Notes: generated by a model from the letters alone, not told the origin. Shown: positions 19,597-30,265, counted from the stretch's first letter. The stretch is DNA of 64,000 bases from Bacteroides sp. (GCA_014802325.1 JAAVCK010000021.1:1-64000), one strand, 5' to 3'. A program made the numbers and translations.

Positions 19597-20484
19597 CTAT
19601 GTGTTACGTTTGTTTGCAGGTATTATATCCCGGTCAAGTTCATACTCGCCGGTAAATACTGTGGTGGCCGGGCCGGTCATCATCACATGGCCGTCAGGCG
19701 CTATCTCCACTTCAAGGTCGCCTCCAAGCAGATGCACGGTCACATTCCTGTCGGTCAGTCCGGCTTCATGACAAGCCACCACCGAGGCACACGCCCCCGT
19801 GCCGCAGGCCATAGTCTCGCCCGAACCGCGCTCCCACACTCTCATGGTGATTTCATCACGCGAATTTACTTCCACAAATTCTATATTGGCGCGGTCGGGC
19901 CACATGGCATGGCGCTCAAGCATCGGACCGAGCCGGTCAACGGGCGTAGACTCATCTACGCGATCCATCACCACCACACCATGAGGATTGCCCATCGACA
20001 CAGCCGACAGAAGCACCTCGCTGTCGCCTACCCTTACCGGCTGGCGACTCATGCGCTCGCCTGGGTAATCTACTCGCACAAGCGCTGGCTCCCATACGGG
20101 CAGCCCCATGTCCACAGTCACCTGCTCCACCTTATCGGTGGCAGGGTCTATAATAAGCGAAAGCACCTTGATACCGGCGAGGGTCTCAAGGTGTATCGGG
20201 TTTGCGTCAGAGAGTTTGAAGTCGTGAATGTACTTGGCTACGCATCGGCTACCGTTGCCACACATCTTAGCTTCGGAGCCGTCGGCGTTGAAGATGCGCA
20301 TCTTGAAGTCGGCTATGTCTGACGGCATGATGAGTATTATGCCGTCGCCGCCTACGCCGGTGTGTCGGTCGCTCATCAGGCGCGAGAGGGAGGGGAGGTC
20401 GACCGGACACGACTCCATACAGTTGATATAGATGTAGTCGTTGCCGATGCCATGCATCTTGGTGAAATGAACCTTTGATTTCAT
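19597..20484 (-). CDS. dapF: Diaminopimelate epimerase
   Basis: FTKMHGIGNDYIYINC, FNADGSEAKMCGNGSRCVAKY, ERGSGETMACGTGACAS. Confidence 0.96.
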   Translation of the reverse strand: MKSKVHFTKMHGIGNDYIYINCMESCPVDLPSLSRLMSDRHTGVGGDGIILIMPSDIADFKMRIFNADGSEAKMCGNGSRCVAKYIHDFKLSDANPIHLETLAGIKVLSLIIDPATDKVEQVTVDMGLPVWEPALVRVDYPGERMSRQPVRVGDSEVLLSAVSMGNPHGVVVMDRVDESTPVDRLGPMLERHAMWPDRANIEFVEVNSRDEITMRVWERGSGETMACGTGACASVVACHEAGLTDRNVTVHLLGGDLEVEIAPDGHVMMTGPATTVFTGEYELDRDIIPANKRNT

Positions 20485-20658
20485 CGTCGGTCGATTGAAT
20501 ATATTCACCCCGCAAAGGTACTACTTTTTCTCGTAAATCCAACTATCGCCCCCAAAATAATTCCATCATACGTTTTTTAAAGCATCCTTCGGGAGGCAGA
20601 GCAACGGACGTCGATAAAATTTCCCCGTTCGGAAAAAATTTCGTACCTTTGCGGCTCT

Positions 20659-22569
20659 ATGTTAGGACTCAAGCGAATGGACCGGTTCATGCTTCAGAGC
20701 TTTCTGCCTCTGTTTGTCATGACGTTTCTGATTTGCCTCTTCATCGTGCTGATGCAGTTTTTATGGCGCTTCATCGACGATCTTGTAGGCAAAGGGCTTG
20801 GTATTGAAGTAATTGCCGAGCTGTTTTTCTATGCGGCGCTCACCATGATTCCCATGGCTCTGCCGCTCGCCATACTGCTGGCTTCGCTTATGACGTTCGG
20901 CAATCTGGGCGAGCAGTTTGAACTCACGGCCATGAAAGCGGCGGGTGTGTCGCTGCTGCGTTCGATGATGCCGCTCACGGTGCTCATGGTGTTTATAGCC
21001 ATAGGTGCGTTTTTCTTCCAGAACAATGTGTTGCCCGTAGCGCAGACCAAGATGTGGACTCTTCTCTACTCGATGCGTCAGAAGTCGCCGGAGCTGGAGA
21101 TTCCCGAAGGGGTGTTTTATGATCAGGTGCCCGGCTATAACTTCTACGTGACCGAAAAAAATCAGGAGACCGGTATGCTCTACGGCATGATGATCTACGA
21201 TATATCAAAGGGTTTCGAGAACAGTTCGATAATACTGGCCGACTCCGGACGTCTGGCTTTCACGCCCGATAAGGAGCACTTGTATCTGAAGCTGTGGAAC
21301 GGAGAATCGTTTGAAAACCTCAAAGACGCCGCCACGGGTATGAAAAACGTGCCATACCGACGGGAATCGTTTGATGTCAAAGAGATTATGATGAGCTTCG
21401 ACGCCAACTTCAACCGTATGGACGAGCAGGGTATGCGCAGCCAGTATGTCGGAAAAAATTACTCTGAGCTACGCGCCACGATCGACTCCGTGTCGCGCAC
21501 CATCGACACACTCTCGCATCAATACGGCACGTCGCTTCGCGAAGAGCGCTTCTTCAATCTCTCGCGCACGGTAAGCGTGCCCACCGACTCGGGCATCGCC
21601 ACCCGCGTACGCGCTGATGTGGTGCTGACCGCTCCGCTCAACATCGACTCGATATTCCGCGGCGCCAACAGCGAGATGACACGCACATATCTCGAACAGG
21701 CCCTCAACAAGGCCCGGCGCATGAAGCAGGAATATGAATACCGCAGTTTCACGCTTCAGGACGACTGGAAAACCGTGCGCAAACACGGCATCGAACTTCA
21801 GAAGAAATTCACACTCTCGTTTGCCTGCATCATATTCTTCTTTATTGGTGCACCGCTCGGTGCCATCATACGCAAGGGTGGCCTCGGCATGCCGCTGGTA
21901 ATCTCGGTATTCCTCTTCATATTCTATTATATCATCGACAATACCGGCTACAAATTGGCTCGCGACGGAAAGTGGGAGGTATGGCAAGGCATGTGGCTCA
22001 GCGCGGCTGTGCTGCTGCCGCTCGGCATATTCCTCACCTATAAGGCAGTCAATGACTCGGCTGTATTCAACGCCGACGCCTACGCCAACCTTTTCCGAAA
22101 ATTCTTCGGTATCAATGAGGTGCGCAAAATCGAGATGAAGACCGTGATCATGGACGAAGTGGAGACTCCCGTGGCCCTCGACCGCCTTCGCACCCTGCGC
22201 TCCGAGCTTGAAGCCTACACGAAGTCGCAGCAGTTCAAGCCCGGCTATCTTGCCTACTGGACACGAGGCATCGACGTGGATCGGCTGCGCCGTCTGCGCG
22301 ACCGGCTCGAAGCCGACGTGGAATACCTCTCCAACTCACGCAACCGCAGCGTGATACTCAAACTTATGGATATGCCCGTGATTCGAGTCATGGCCCTCCT
22401 GCAACCCGGACGTCCGCGCTGGGCCGGCTGGATAGAAGCTGCCGTGGTGCCCCTGGCTCTCCCCTTGTGGCTTTACGGACGCCGCCTGCTGCGCGAAGTC
22501 AACCACGAGCTCACCACTGCCATCAATGTCACCTCTCAGATTATCGACATCATTTCCACCGATGAATAA
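20659..22569 (+). CDS. LptF/LptG (YjgP/YjgQ) family permease
   Basis: LKRMDRFMLQSFLPLFVMTFLICLFIVLMQFLWRFIDDLVGKGL; 636 aa. Confidence 0.9.
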   Translation: MLGLKRMDRFMLQSFLPLFVMTFLICLFIVLMQFLWRFIDDLVGKGLGIEVIAELFFYAALTMIPMALPLAILLASLMTFGNLGEQFELTAMKAAGVSLLRSMMPLTVLMVFIAIGAFFFQNNVLPVAQTKMWTLLYSMRQKSPELEIPEGVFYDQVPGYNFYVTEKNQETGMLYGMMIYDISKGFENSSIILADSGRLAFTPDKEHLYLKLWNGESFENLKDAATGMKNVPYRRESFDVKEIMMSFDANFNRMDEQGMRSQYVGKNYSELRATIDSVSRTIDTLSHQYGTSLREERFFNLSRTVSVPTDSGIATRVRADVVLTAPLNIDSIFRGANSEMTRTYLEQALNKARRMKQEYEYRSFTLQDDWKTVRKHGIELQKKFTLSFACIIFFFIGAPLGAIIRKGGLGMPLVISVFLFIFYYIIDNTGYKLARDGKWEVWQGMWLSAAVLLPLGIFLTYKAVNDSAVFNADAYANLFRKFFGINEVRKIEMKTVIMDEVETPVALDRLRTLRSELEAYTKSQQFKPGYLAYWTRGIDVDRLRRLRDRLEADVEYLSNSRNRSVILKLMDMPVIRVMALLQPGRPRWAGWIEAAVVPLALPLWLYGRRLLREVNHELTTAINVTSQIIDIISTDE

Positions 22570-24538
22570 ATACCTTCTCTCGCTCGCCGCACTGCTCATA
22601 GCAGTCATGGCCGTCCACGCCAAAAAGCCGTTGACGGTAGAACCGTCATATGCATGGGAGGCGCGCGCACCGCTCGGCATAAGGTATCACGCCACCATCG
22701 ACACTCTGCTACATAATTACTACCTCACCGCTGTGCCTCAGGACTATTCTCCGGCCGTGGCTCTTACCGGTAATCTCGGCGGAGCTACCATGAACATGGT
22801 GTATATGGATCGCGAGCCGCAGAGCGATTTCTTTCCGCAGGATGCTCTTCGCCATTGGCTTCCGAGCCCCGACTCACACAAGTTTTACAACACCCGCATC
22901 CCCATGACCTTGGTGAGCTACCTCACCGGCGGAGGGCAGCAGACCTCGGCCGACCGTCTTACAGGTGTATTCTCGGGCAATGCCGGGCCTCGCTGGCAGG
23001 TGGGCGCGAATATCGACTTCATCTACTCCAAAGGTAGCTACAATTATCAGGCCGCAAAGTCACTCGTATGGGGTCTGTCGACCTCCTATATGGGCGACCG
23101 ATATGAATTGCAGGCTTTTTTTAATCACCACAATGTAGTCAACAAGGAAAACGGCGGTATCACCGACGACCTCTACATCATCGACCCGGCACAGCTCCAG
23201 GGTGGTGTGTCGACCATCGAGCCTAAGTCGATACCCACATATCTCTCGGCAGCGCACAACCGTGTCAAAGGCTCTGACCTGATGATCAACAACCGCTACA
23301 AGGTGGGATTCTGGGACGAGACCCGCGACGAGAACGACTCGGTAATAGCCCGCACCTACGTGCCGGTGACAAGTTTCATATGGACGCTCCAGTACAACGA
23401 CGGCAAACATAAGTTTATCAACACCAGCGCATCAGAAGATCAGTCATACTGGCCCAATCACTACCAGGGGCTGACGGGCACAAACGAAAGCGGCAGCTAC
23501 AGCAAACTGTCAAACACTTTAGGCGTGGCGCTCCTCGAAGGCTTTAACCGCTGGGCCAAGGCCGGTATCACCTTATATGGCCGCCACACTCTGCTCCGAT
23601 ATCATCAGATGCCCGACACCATGCCTCTTACCGCAGCCGACGGTCGTCCCGAAGATCTGACACCGTGGCCTTTCGACTACCGGCTGCCCGAAAAGTATTC
23701 CGACAATAATATACATGTGGGCGGACGACTCACCAAGCAGAAGGGCGCGATACTGACCTACGACGCCGGCGTGGAATTCGGCCTACTCGGCCGATGTCTG
23801 GGCGATGTGGTGGTGGACGGTAACATTTCAACCCGCTTCCCGCTGCTGCGCGACACTGTGACCATCACAGCCTACGGAGATTTCAAAAATCAGGCTCCCC
23901 CATATCTCACCGAAGTATATCAGAGCAATCACTACGTGTGGCACAACGATTTCAGTAAGATACGCACCTACCGCGTAGGCGGCTCGCTCGACTTCCCATT
24001 CACCCGCACCCGCATCGACATAGGTATCGAGAATATTCAAAACCACATATATTTCGGTCCGGAAGGCACTCCGGTACAATATGGCGGCAACGTGCAGATA
24101 TTCTCGGCCAGACTCGAACAGAATTTCAAACTCGGTATACTCCACCTCTACAACCGGGCCGTATTTCAGACCAGCACACGCGAGGAGGTGATACCGCTCC
24201 CGAAATTCGCCATTTACTCCAATCTATATCTGCTTTTCCGCGTGGCGCGCGTGCTTCACGTGCAGATGGGTGTCGACTGCGACTACTACACGGCATATTA
24301 CGCACCCGAATATCAGCCTGCCACCATGACATTCCGCAATCAGCGCGAAATCAAGTGCGGCAACTACCCCTTTATGAATGTCTACGCCAACTTCAAGCTG
24401 TCGAAAGCCCGCTTCTTCGTGCTATATTCACACTTCAACCGCGGCCTCATAGGCGGCAACAATTATTTCTCAATGCCCCACTACCCGATGAATCCGTCGC
24501 AGTTCAGGGTGGGCGTATCGATTGACTTCGCCAACTGA
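22562..24538 (+). CDS. Putative porin (Bacteroidetes outer-membrane beta-barrel)
   Basis: Signal peptide MNKYLLSLAALLIAVMAVHA; aromatic-rich beta-strand pattern; ends in VGVSIDFAN; overlaps end of lptF/G gene. Confidence 0.75.
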   Translation: MNKYLLSLAALLIAVMAVHAKKPLTVEPSYAWEARAPLGIRYHATIDTLLHNYYLTAVPQDYSPAVALTGNLGGATMNMVYMDREPQSDFFPQDALRHWLPSPDSHKFYNTRIPMTLVSYLTGGGQQTSADRLTGVFSGNAGPRWQVGANIDFIYSKGSYNYQAAKSLVWGLSTSYMGDRYELQAFFNHHNVVNKENGGITDDLYIIDPAQLQGGVSTIEPKSIPTYLSAAHNRVKGSDLMINNRYKVGFWDETRDENDSVIARTYVPVTSFIWTLQYNDGKHKFINTSASEDQSYWPNHYQGLTGTNESGSYSKLSNTLGVALLEGFNRWAKAGITLYGRHTLLRYHQMPDTMPLTAADGRPEDLTPWPFDYRLPEKYSDNNIHVGGRLTKQKGAILTYDAGVEFGLLGRCLGDVVVDGNISTRFPLLRDTVTITAYGDFKNQAPPYLTEVYQSNHYVWHNDFSKIRTYRVGGSLDFPFTRTRIDIGIENIQNHIYFGPEGTPVQYGGNVQIFSARLEQNFKLGILHLYNRAVFQTSTREEVIPLPKFAIYSNLYLLFRVARVLHVQMGVDCDYYTAYYAPEYQPATMTFRNQREIKCGNYPFMNVYANFKLSKARFFVLYSHFNRGLIGGNNYFSMPHYPMNPSQFRVGVSIDFAN

Positions 24539-24566
24539 CCTACAACATCACCTTATATCTCATACC

Positions 24567-25388
24567 ATGGCCCGACAACTTCCACCTCTCAATCCGCGCC
24601 TGCGCTGGATACTCCCGGCTCTGCTCGTTATGGCGGTAGGCGTGATGATAATGGCACGCACGTGCACTCGCGAGTTTCCACCTTCACGCAGCGATTTCTT
24701 TCCCGCTTCGGGCGACACGCTCAACATAGCCATCGACTACTCACCTATGTCGCTTTACCGCTACGACGACACGCTTGGCGGCTTCAACTACGATCTGGTA
24801 CGCATGGTGGGCGACAGCCTGCGACGCCCGCTGAAGTTCCACCCCATAGTATCGCTTGCCAAGGCAGTAGAAGGCCTCTCGGCCGGTCGCTACGACATCA
24901 TCGTGGCGCCTACACCCGTCACAGCGTCCTATCGCTCGCGTTATCGCTTTACCGAACCTGTCTACGTTGACCGTCAGGTACTCGTCACGCTCGATACCAC
25001 TATCACCTCGCAGCTCAATCTCGCAGGGCAGCACATACGCGTGATGGCCGGCTCGCCTGTAGCCGACCGACTTGCCAACCTCTCTCGCGAGATAGGCGAA
25101 TCAATCTATGTGGAACTCGACTCGGTCAACGGACCCGAACAGCTGTTTATCCTCGCCGCGTCGGGTGAAATACCCATGGCTGTGGTAGATCTTCACACCG
25201 CACGGCTCATGACATCGCGTTATCCGGCCATCGACCTGTCGACCGCTGTGTCGTTCAATCAATTTCAGTCATGGATCATGCTCCCCGACAGCGCCGACGC
25301 CACAGCGCCCGCCATCGACTCTACGCTGCGCATCATCAAGCAGTCGCCATTATACCCCGCACTTCTCCGCCGCTACGGCCTGGAATAG
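24567..25388 (+). CDS. Transporter substrate-binding domain protein (SBP_bac_3-like), membrane-anchored
   Basis: N-terminal TM; LNIAIDYSPMSLYRYDDTLGGFNYDLVRMVG...GRYDIIVAPTPVTASYRSRYRFTEPVY. Confidence 0.8.
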   Translation: MARQLPPLNPRLRWILPALLVMAVGVMIMARTCTREFPPSRSDFFPASGDTLNIAIDYSPMSLYRYDDTLGGFNYDLVRMVGDSLRRPLKFHPIVSLAKAVEGLSAGRYDIIVAPTPVTASYRSRYRFTEPVYVDRQVLVTLDTTITSQLNLAGQHIRVMAGSPVADRLANLSREIGESIYVELDSVNGPEQLFILAASGEIPMAVVDLHTARLMTSRYPAIDLSTAVSFNQFQSWIMLPDSADATAPAIDSTLRIIKQSPLYPALLRRYGLE

Positions 25389-25391
25389 ACC

Positions 25392-26348
25392 TCAACCCAG
25401 CATCATAAACGCCAGCCGGTAAAGCAATGGCACTGCCGCCGGCGACGTCAGCGAGGCTTTCGCTTCCGGAAATGTGGAGCGCCAAGCCTTAATATCCACG
25501 GGCATGCGCAAATAGCCGCCCTTGGCATAAAATTTCAGAGCGGTAAGAAATTCGCTGTATTTTTCACTCAATCCTCTCTCAGCCATCCACTCCTGCACAC
25601 GTAGCGTGATGGCCGAGCGATCGGCCACTGTGGCCTCGCGCGCGAAGGTCGAAAGAGTTGGTCGCGCCGGGTCAATCACATATCGATACCATCCGTCAGT
25701 CACCACCTTGATATCAGGTGCGAGAGCATACATTCTCGATGTCATGCCAAGATCTTCCCAGCGATTAAGCCCGTCAAACCATCGCAGCCCGTTGTCGGCT
25801 ACGAACTTCCGCTTTATCAGTTTATTGCATAGCGAGAATGACTTTACATGCACCGGCAACCGGTTGAGATCATAATCTTCAGGTATAGCCACACGGCTGA
25901 CTTTTTCGGCGCCGTCGGTGGTAAAGAATGGAGCGGCTACAATATCGGCATCGCAGCTTTCTGCCTCACTGAGTGCTGCAAGCATCGGCATAGCATCGAC
26001 ATAATCGTCACTGTCTACCACTGCTATATACCTGCCCCGAGCCTCGTCAAAAAGGCGGTTGCGTGTGGAGGCCAAACCTAAATTACGCTCGTTTTTCAGC
26101 ACACGTGTGTAAGGAGCAAGAGCCTCGGCATCAGTGGCAAGGGCACGTGCTATGGCCTTATCCACCCCGTCGGGCGAACAGTCGTCGGCCATCAATATCT
26201 CCACACCATGCCCGGCCAGGGGCACAAGCGATTTAAGCAAACGACCCACGAGCGAGGCCGTGCCGTAACACGGAATTAGTACCGAGAGTCGCACGGACAA
26301 ATCAGAATACGTAACTGATTCCGAGATAGAACAGTCCGGTATTTGCAT
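25392..26348 (-). CDS. Glycosyltransferase family 2
   Basis: LSVLIPCYGTASLVGRLLKSL, GRYIAVVDSDDYVD. Confidence 0.9.
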   Translation of the reverse strand: MQIPDCSISESVTYSDLSVRLSVLIPCYGTASLVGRLLKSLVPLAGHGVEILMADDCSPDGVDKAIARALATDAEALAPYTRVLKNERNLGLASTRNRLFDEARGRYIAVVDSDDYVDAMPMLAALSEAESCDADIVAAPFFTTDGAEKVSRVAIPEDYDLNRLPVHVKSFSLCNKLIKRKFVADNGLRWFDGLNRWEDLGMTSRMYALAPDIKVVTDGWYRYVIDPARPTLSTFAREATVADRSAITLRVQEWMAERGLSEKYSEFLTALKFYAKGGYLRMPVDIKAWRSTFPEAKASLTSPAAVPLLYRLAFMMLG

Positions 26349-26841
26349 GGCGTATCCAGTTGAACTTGCCTTCGAGCGACAGTCTCAGCGTGGGCCGCAC
26401 ATACCACTCGAATCCGGCTCCTACATCAAGACCGAAATTATTGTCGCGCGACGACACATCCTCGCCCGGGGCCATTTCTTCCACCGAGTCAAATTTCGGC
26501 CGCCCATGATGCCACGAAGCGTAGTTGAGTCCGAGCAGATGATAGAAATATACCGTCCGCGCCGAGTTGAGCGCTACCGGGCCGTGATAATCCAGACAAA
26601 ACATCAGGCCGTCAACATCCTTGTGGTCGAATATATAGTCCACACTCGGAGCCAGACGGAAGTGGCGGCTGAATGCATATTGAAAACTCACCCCGGCAAG
26701 CGCCGAAGTATTATATGTGGCATATCCACCGTGAAATCCGAGCGATTTCTGACCTTTCTCTATCTGGGCTTCGGCCGTGAACGTCACCGACGCCATGAGA
26801 GCGAAAATGATAAATATATTGCGTAGAAATTTCATAGTCAA
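26302..26841 (-). CDS. Outer membrane beta-barrel protein
   Basis: Signal peptide; SLGFHGGYATYNTSALAGVSFQYAFSRHFRLAPSVDY; C-terminal aromatic LGISYVF. Confidence 0.8.
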   Translation of the reverse strand: MTMKFLRNIFIIFALMASVTFTAEAQIEKGQKSLGFHGGYATYNTSALAGVSFQYAFSRHFRLAPSVDYIFDHKDVDGLMFCLDYHGPVALNSARTVYFYHLLGLNYASWHHGRPKFDSVEEMAPGEDVSSRDNNFGLDVGAGFEWYVRPTLRLSLEGKFNWIRHANTGLFYLGISYVF

Positions 26842-28781
26842 TCTGATAATCCGTTAAGAGCGGCAGCCTCCTCACGCCATAAAGCCACCGAAGCGTCCGA
26901 CGGCATGCGCCAGTCGCCGCGGGGCGAGAGACATACGCTACCCACCTTAGGCCCGTCGGGCATACATGAGCGCTTGAATTGCTGCGAGAAGAAGCGGCGG
27001 TAAAACACCTGCATCCACTTCACTATCTCCTCACGCGGATATGCGCTCCCCAAAGCCTTGAGGGCGAGACGGTAGATGCGGCGCGGACGGAATCCGTAGC
27101 GCAACACGTAGTAGAGCACGAAATCGTGAAGCTCATAAGGGCCCACGAGGTCTTCTGTCTTCTGTGTGATATTGCCGTGCTCATCGGCGGGAATCAGCTC
27201 GGGGCTGATGGGAGTGGCGCAAATATCGAGCAGCGCTTCGCGTACATCATCTTCGGCATGCGAGGCAAACCATTCCACCAGATAGCGGACCAGTGTCTTC
27301 GGCACGCCTGCATTTACGCCATACATCGACATGTGGTCGCCATTGTAAGTAGCCCAGCCGAGGGCGAGTTCGGAGAGGTCGCCCGTACCGAGCACTATAC
27401 CGCCCGTCTGGTTGGCCACGTCCATGAGTATCTGCGTGCGCTCGCGCGCCTGAGAGTTTTCATAGGTCACGTCGTGCACCGCCGGATCGTGGCCTATATC
27501 CTCGAAGTGGCGGTTGACGGCGGCTGCTATCGAAATCTCGCGTGAGGTGACACCGAGACGCTCCATCAGCAGCACAGCATTTGAATGCGTGCGCTTAGTG
27601 GTGCCGAATCCCGGCATGGTGATACCCGTGATACCTTTGCGGTCGATACCGAGACGGTCAAAGGCCTTTACGGCCACAAGCAGCGCGAGAGTTGAGTCAA
27701 GGCCACCCGATATGCCCACGGTCAGATTATTGCAGTGTATCGCGGCAAGCCGTCGGGCCAGCGCAGCCACCTGTATATTGACGATCTCCTCGCAGCGGGC
27801 ATCGACTATCTTGCCGTCGGCGGGCACGAACGGGCGCGCAGCCACCTCGCGGTATTTCAGGTCGGCAATACAATCGTAATTATAGTCGGCAAAGCTGCTT
27901 TCACAGCGCTCCACCCCGAGCCTGTCGGCACAGTCTGTAAAAGTCATATTGTGAAGTCGGCCGCGGTCTATAGCCTCTATGTCAACGTCGGCTATCACCA
28001 CCTTCTCGTCGCCGCTCCAGCGGGGAGCCTCGGCAAGCAGACGTCCGTTTTCGGCTATGAGAGCCTTGCCGTCGAAGGTCAGGTCGGTGGACGATTCGCC
28101 CCACCCTGCCGACGAATAGGCATATGCTGCGACGAGCCGTGCGCTCTGCTGCACCACAAGATCGCGCAGATAGTCATATTTTCCTATCAGATCGTCGCTG
28201 GCCGAGAGATTGAATATCACGCGGGCACCCTTGAGAGCCATGGCACACGACGGTGGGACGGGCGACCAGAGATCTTCGCATATCTCTATGCCTACCACCG
28301 TGCCGTGGCTGAGGTATGTGCTTTCCGATGAAAGCAGGGCCGTCACTCCATCGCCGAGGGCCACGTCAATGGATTGACCCTTGGGAAGAGGACGCCACCA
28401 GCGGCGCTCGTAAAATTCATTGTAGTTCGGGATATAACTCTTGGCCGTCAGAGCAACGGTGCCTTGCGATATGAAGGCGGCACAGTTGTAAAGCGCGCCT
28501 GAAGCCACTACCGGCACTCCCACTATGAAATCCATCAGTGTGGACCGGCTGTAGTCAACGAGTCTGAGCAGACCCATACGGGCGGCATCGAGCAAGGTAG
28601 ATGTGTGAAACAGGTCGCCGCACGTGTAACCCGTCACTCCAAGTTCGGGCATCACTGCTATCTCCACGTCCTCGGCTTCAAGCCGACGCAACATGGAGAT
28701 AATATGCTCGACGTTGTAGTCCACGTCGGCAACATTGACGGCCGGAACGGCCGAAGCTATTCTGAGAAATCCCTCTTTCAT
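26838..28781 (-). CDS. nadE: Glutamine-dependent NAD+ synthase
   Basis: N-terminal nitrilase (MPELGVTGYTCGDLF) plus LTVGISGGLDSTLALLV synthetase loop. Confidence 0.96.
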   Translation of the reverse strand: MKEGFLRIASAVPAVNVADVDYNVEHIISMLRRLEAEDVEIAVMPELGVTGYTCGDLFHTSTLLDAARMGLLRLVDYSRSTLMDFIVGVPVVASGALYNCAAFISQGTVALTAKSYIPNYNEFYERRWWRPLPKGQSIDVALGDGVTALLSSESTYLSHGTVVGIEICEDLWSPVPPSCAMALKGARVIFNLSASDDLIGKYDYLRDLVVQQSARLVAAYAYSSAGWGESSTDLTFDGKALIAENGRLLAEAPRWSGDEKVVIADVDIEAIDRGRLHNMTFTDCADRLGVERCESSFADYNYDCIADLKYREVAARPFVPADGKIVDARCEEIVNIQVAALARRLAAIHCNNLTVGISGGLDSTLALLVAVKAFDRLGIDRKGITGITMPGFGTTKRTHSNAVLLMERLGVTSREISIAAAVNRHFEDIGHDPAVHDVTYENSQARERTQILMDVANQTGGIVLGTGDLSELALGWATYNGDHMSMYGVNAGVPKTLVRYLVEWFASHAEDDVREALLDICATPISPELIPADEHGNITQKTEDLVGPYELHDFVLYYVLRYGFRPRRIYRLALKALGSAYPREEIVKWMQVFYRRFFSQQFKRSCMPDGPKVGSVCLSPRGDWRMPSDASVALWREEAAALNGLSD

Positions 28782-29004
28782 GTAAAGAAATTTTTCCTCA
28801 AAAATAATACATTTTTTTCATTCATCCGTAAAAATAATCACCTATTATTATGTATTCATCCCCCGGACCTGCTTAGCCGTCAACACTGAGGCCGCAATAC
28901 CGGATAATCACAAATTTTCGTTTTTTTCCGATTATGATGTAACTTTTTGAAATTCCCGAAGTCAAATAAATATACTGATTAAAAAAATCCCTCATATCTA
29001 CAAC

Positions 29005-29961
29005 ATGAAACGTATATATTTTACACTCGCCGCAGCAGTGCTGACCGCCACAGTCTCATCGGCGGCCACACGCCTTATCAAAGTACCCGTGGAAGTGAAA
29101 GGCATCTCCACCGAAACCACTCTCAATGTCACCGTAAAGCAGTCTGACGCGCCGGCCAAAGTCACTGTCACCGGACCTGACAAAGCTATCGTCAACGAGA
29201 TCAACGCTACCGTGACCGGAGCTAACCTCCGCATCCATACCACCCACAAGCCGGTAAAGGGCACGAATTACGGCGAGCGCTATAAGAACATCACCATTGT
29301 CTACGAAGGTGCGCTTCCGTCGGACTACCAGGCCTCGTCGAGCGGTAAGATCAAGGTAGTCAACCCGCTCTCTAAGGATGGTGACGTTAACATCTCTGTG
29401 TCATCGAGCGGCGACGTAGAAATCCCTTCGGTTTCCTGCTCCACACTGCGTCTGGCCGGGAGTTCGAGCGGCGATATCGATATAGTCAATGTCAGCGCCA
29501 AGGCAATTAATATTGGAGCATCATCGAGCGCCGACGTGGAAATCTCGAATGTAAAATGCACGGAATTGAACATGTCAGTATCGTCGAGCGCCGACATCGA
29601 CATAAAAAATCTCGTCGCTGACAACACCAACGCCTCAGTATCGTCAAGCGCCAAAGTCGAAATCGACAATGTTATCGGCAAAAGCCTCAATCTCAATGCA
29701 TCGTCAAGCTCTGAAGTAGATATCGACAAGTGCTCGGTAACTTCCGTCACGGCTATATCTTCATCCAATGCCGACATCAACCTCCATTCACTCAAAACAG
29801 AAACTCTTATCACCAACGCATCATCAGGCAGCGACATAACTATCAGCGGATCAGCAAGCAACGCCACTCTCAGTGCGTCGAGCGGCGGATCGGTAGTTCG
29901 CAAGAAATTCTCTTGCCCCTCTCCTACCATCTCGGCGTCGTCAGGCGGTAAAGTAAAATAA
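29005..29961 (+). CDS. GIN domain (DUF2807) beta-helix surface/secreted protein
   Basis: Signal peptide; repeating SSS(G/A)D(V/I)(E/D)I units typical of head-GIN domain proteins. Confidence 0.85.
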   Translation: MKRIYFTLAAAVLTATVSSAATRLIKVPVEVKGISTETTLNVTVKQSDAPAKVTVTGPDKAIVNEINATVTGANLRIHTTHKPVKGTNYGERYKNITIVYEGALPSDYQASSSGKIKVVNPLSKDGDVNISVSSSGDVEIPSVSCSTLRLAGSSSGDIDIVNVSAKAINIGASSSADVEISNVKCTELNMSVSSSADIDIKNLVADNTNASVSSSAKVEIDNVIGKSLNLNASSSSEVDIDKCSVTSVTAISSSNADINLHSLKTETLITNASSGSDITISGSASNATLSASSGGSVVRKKFSCPSPTISASSGGKVK

Positions 29962-29984
29962 TTTGCAAAAATTTGTTAATACTC

Positions 29985-30015
29985 TTTGCGGTTACAAAAT
30001 TATGTCTTAACTTTG
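29985..30015 (+). promoter_or_regulatory. Bacteroidetes promoter for tRNA-Arg pair
   Basis: TTTG-N19-TAACTTTG, exact consensus match, 11 nt upstream of tRNA 5' end. Confidence 0.75.
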
Positions 30016-30026
30016 CATCCGCAAAC

Positions 30027-30100
30027 GGCTCATTAGCTCAACTGAATAGAGCATCTGACTACGGATCAGAAGGTTACAGGTTTGAATCCTGTATGAGTCA
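30027..30100 (+). tRNA. tRNA-Arg (anticodon ACG)
   Basis: Cloverleaf by eye: acceptor GGCTCAT/ATGAGTC, anticodon stem TCTGA-ctACGga-TCAGA, T-loop TTTGAATC. Confidence 0.93.
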
Positions 30101-30114
30101 CAAAGACATAACCC

Positions 30115-30188
30115 GGCTCATTAGCTCAACTGAATAGAGCATCTGACTACGGATCAGAAGGTTACAGGTTTGAATCCTGTATGAGTCA
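30115..30188 (+). tRNA. tRNA-Arg (anticodon ACG), identical second copy
   Basis: 74-nt perfect copy of 30027..30100. Confidence 0.93.
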
Positions 30189-30265
30189 CACAAGCTCGTC
30201 CGGCCTCGGAATTTCCGATAGCCGGATTGCTTTTTTTACCCGATATCATTTTTGCGCTCAGCCGA

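Noticed and set aside
30027-30188. Integrated mobile element using tRNA-Arg as attachment site
   Set aside because: The second tRNA is a full-length perfect copy, not an att fragment, and no integrase is nearby; simple tandem duplication is more economical.
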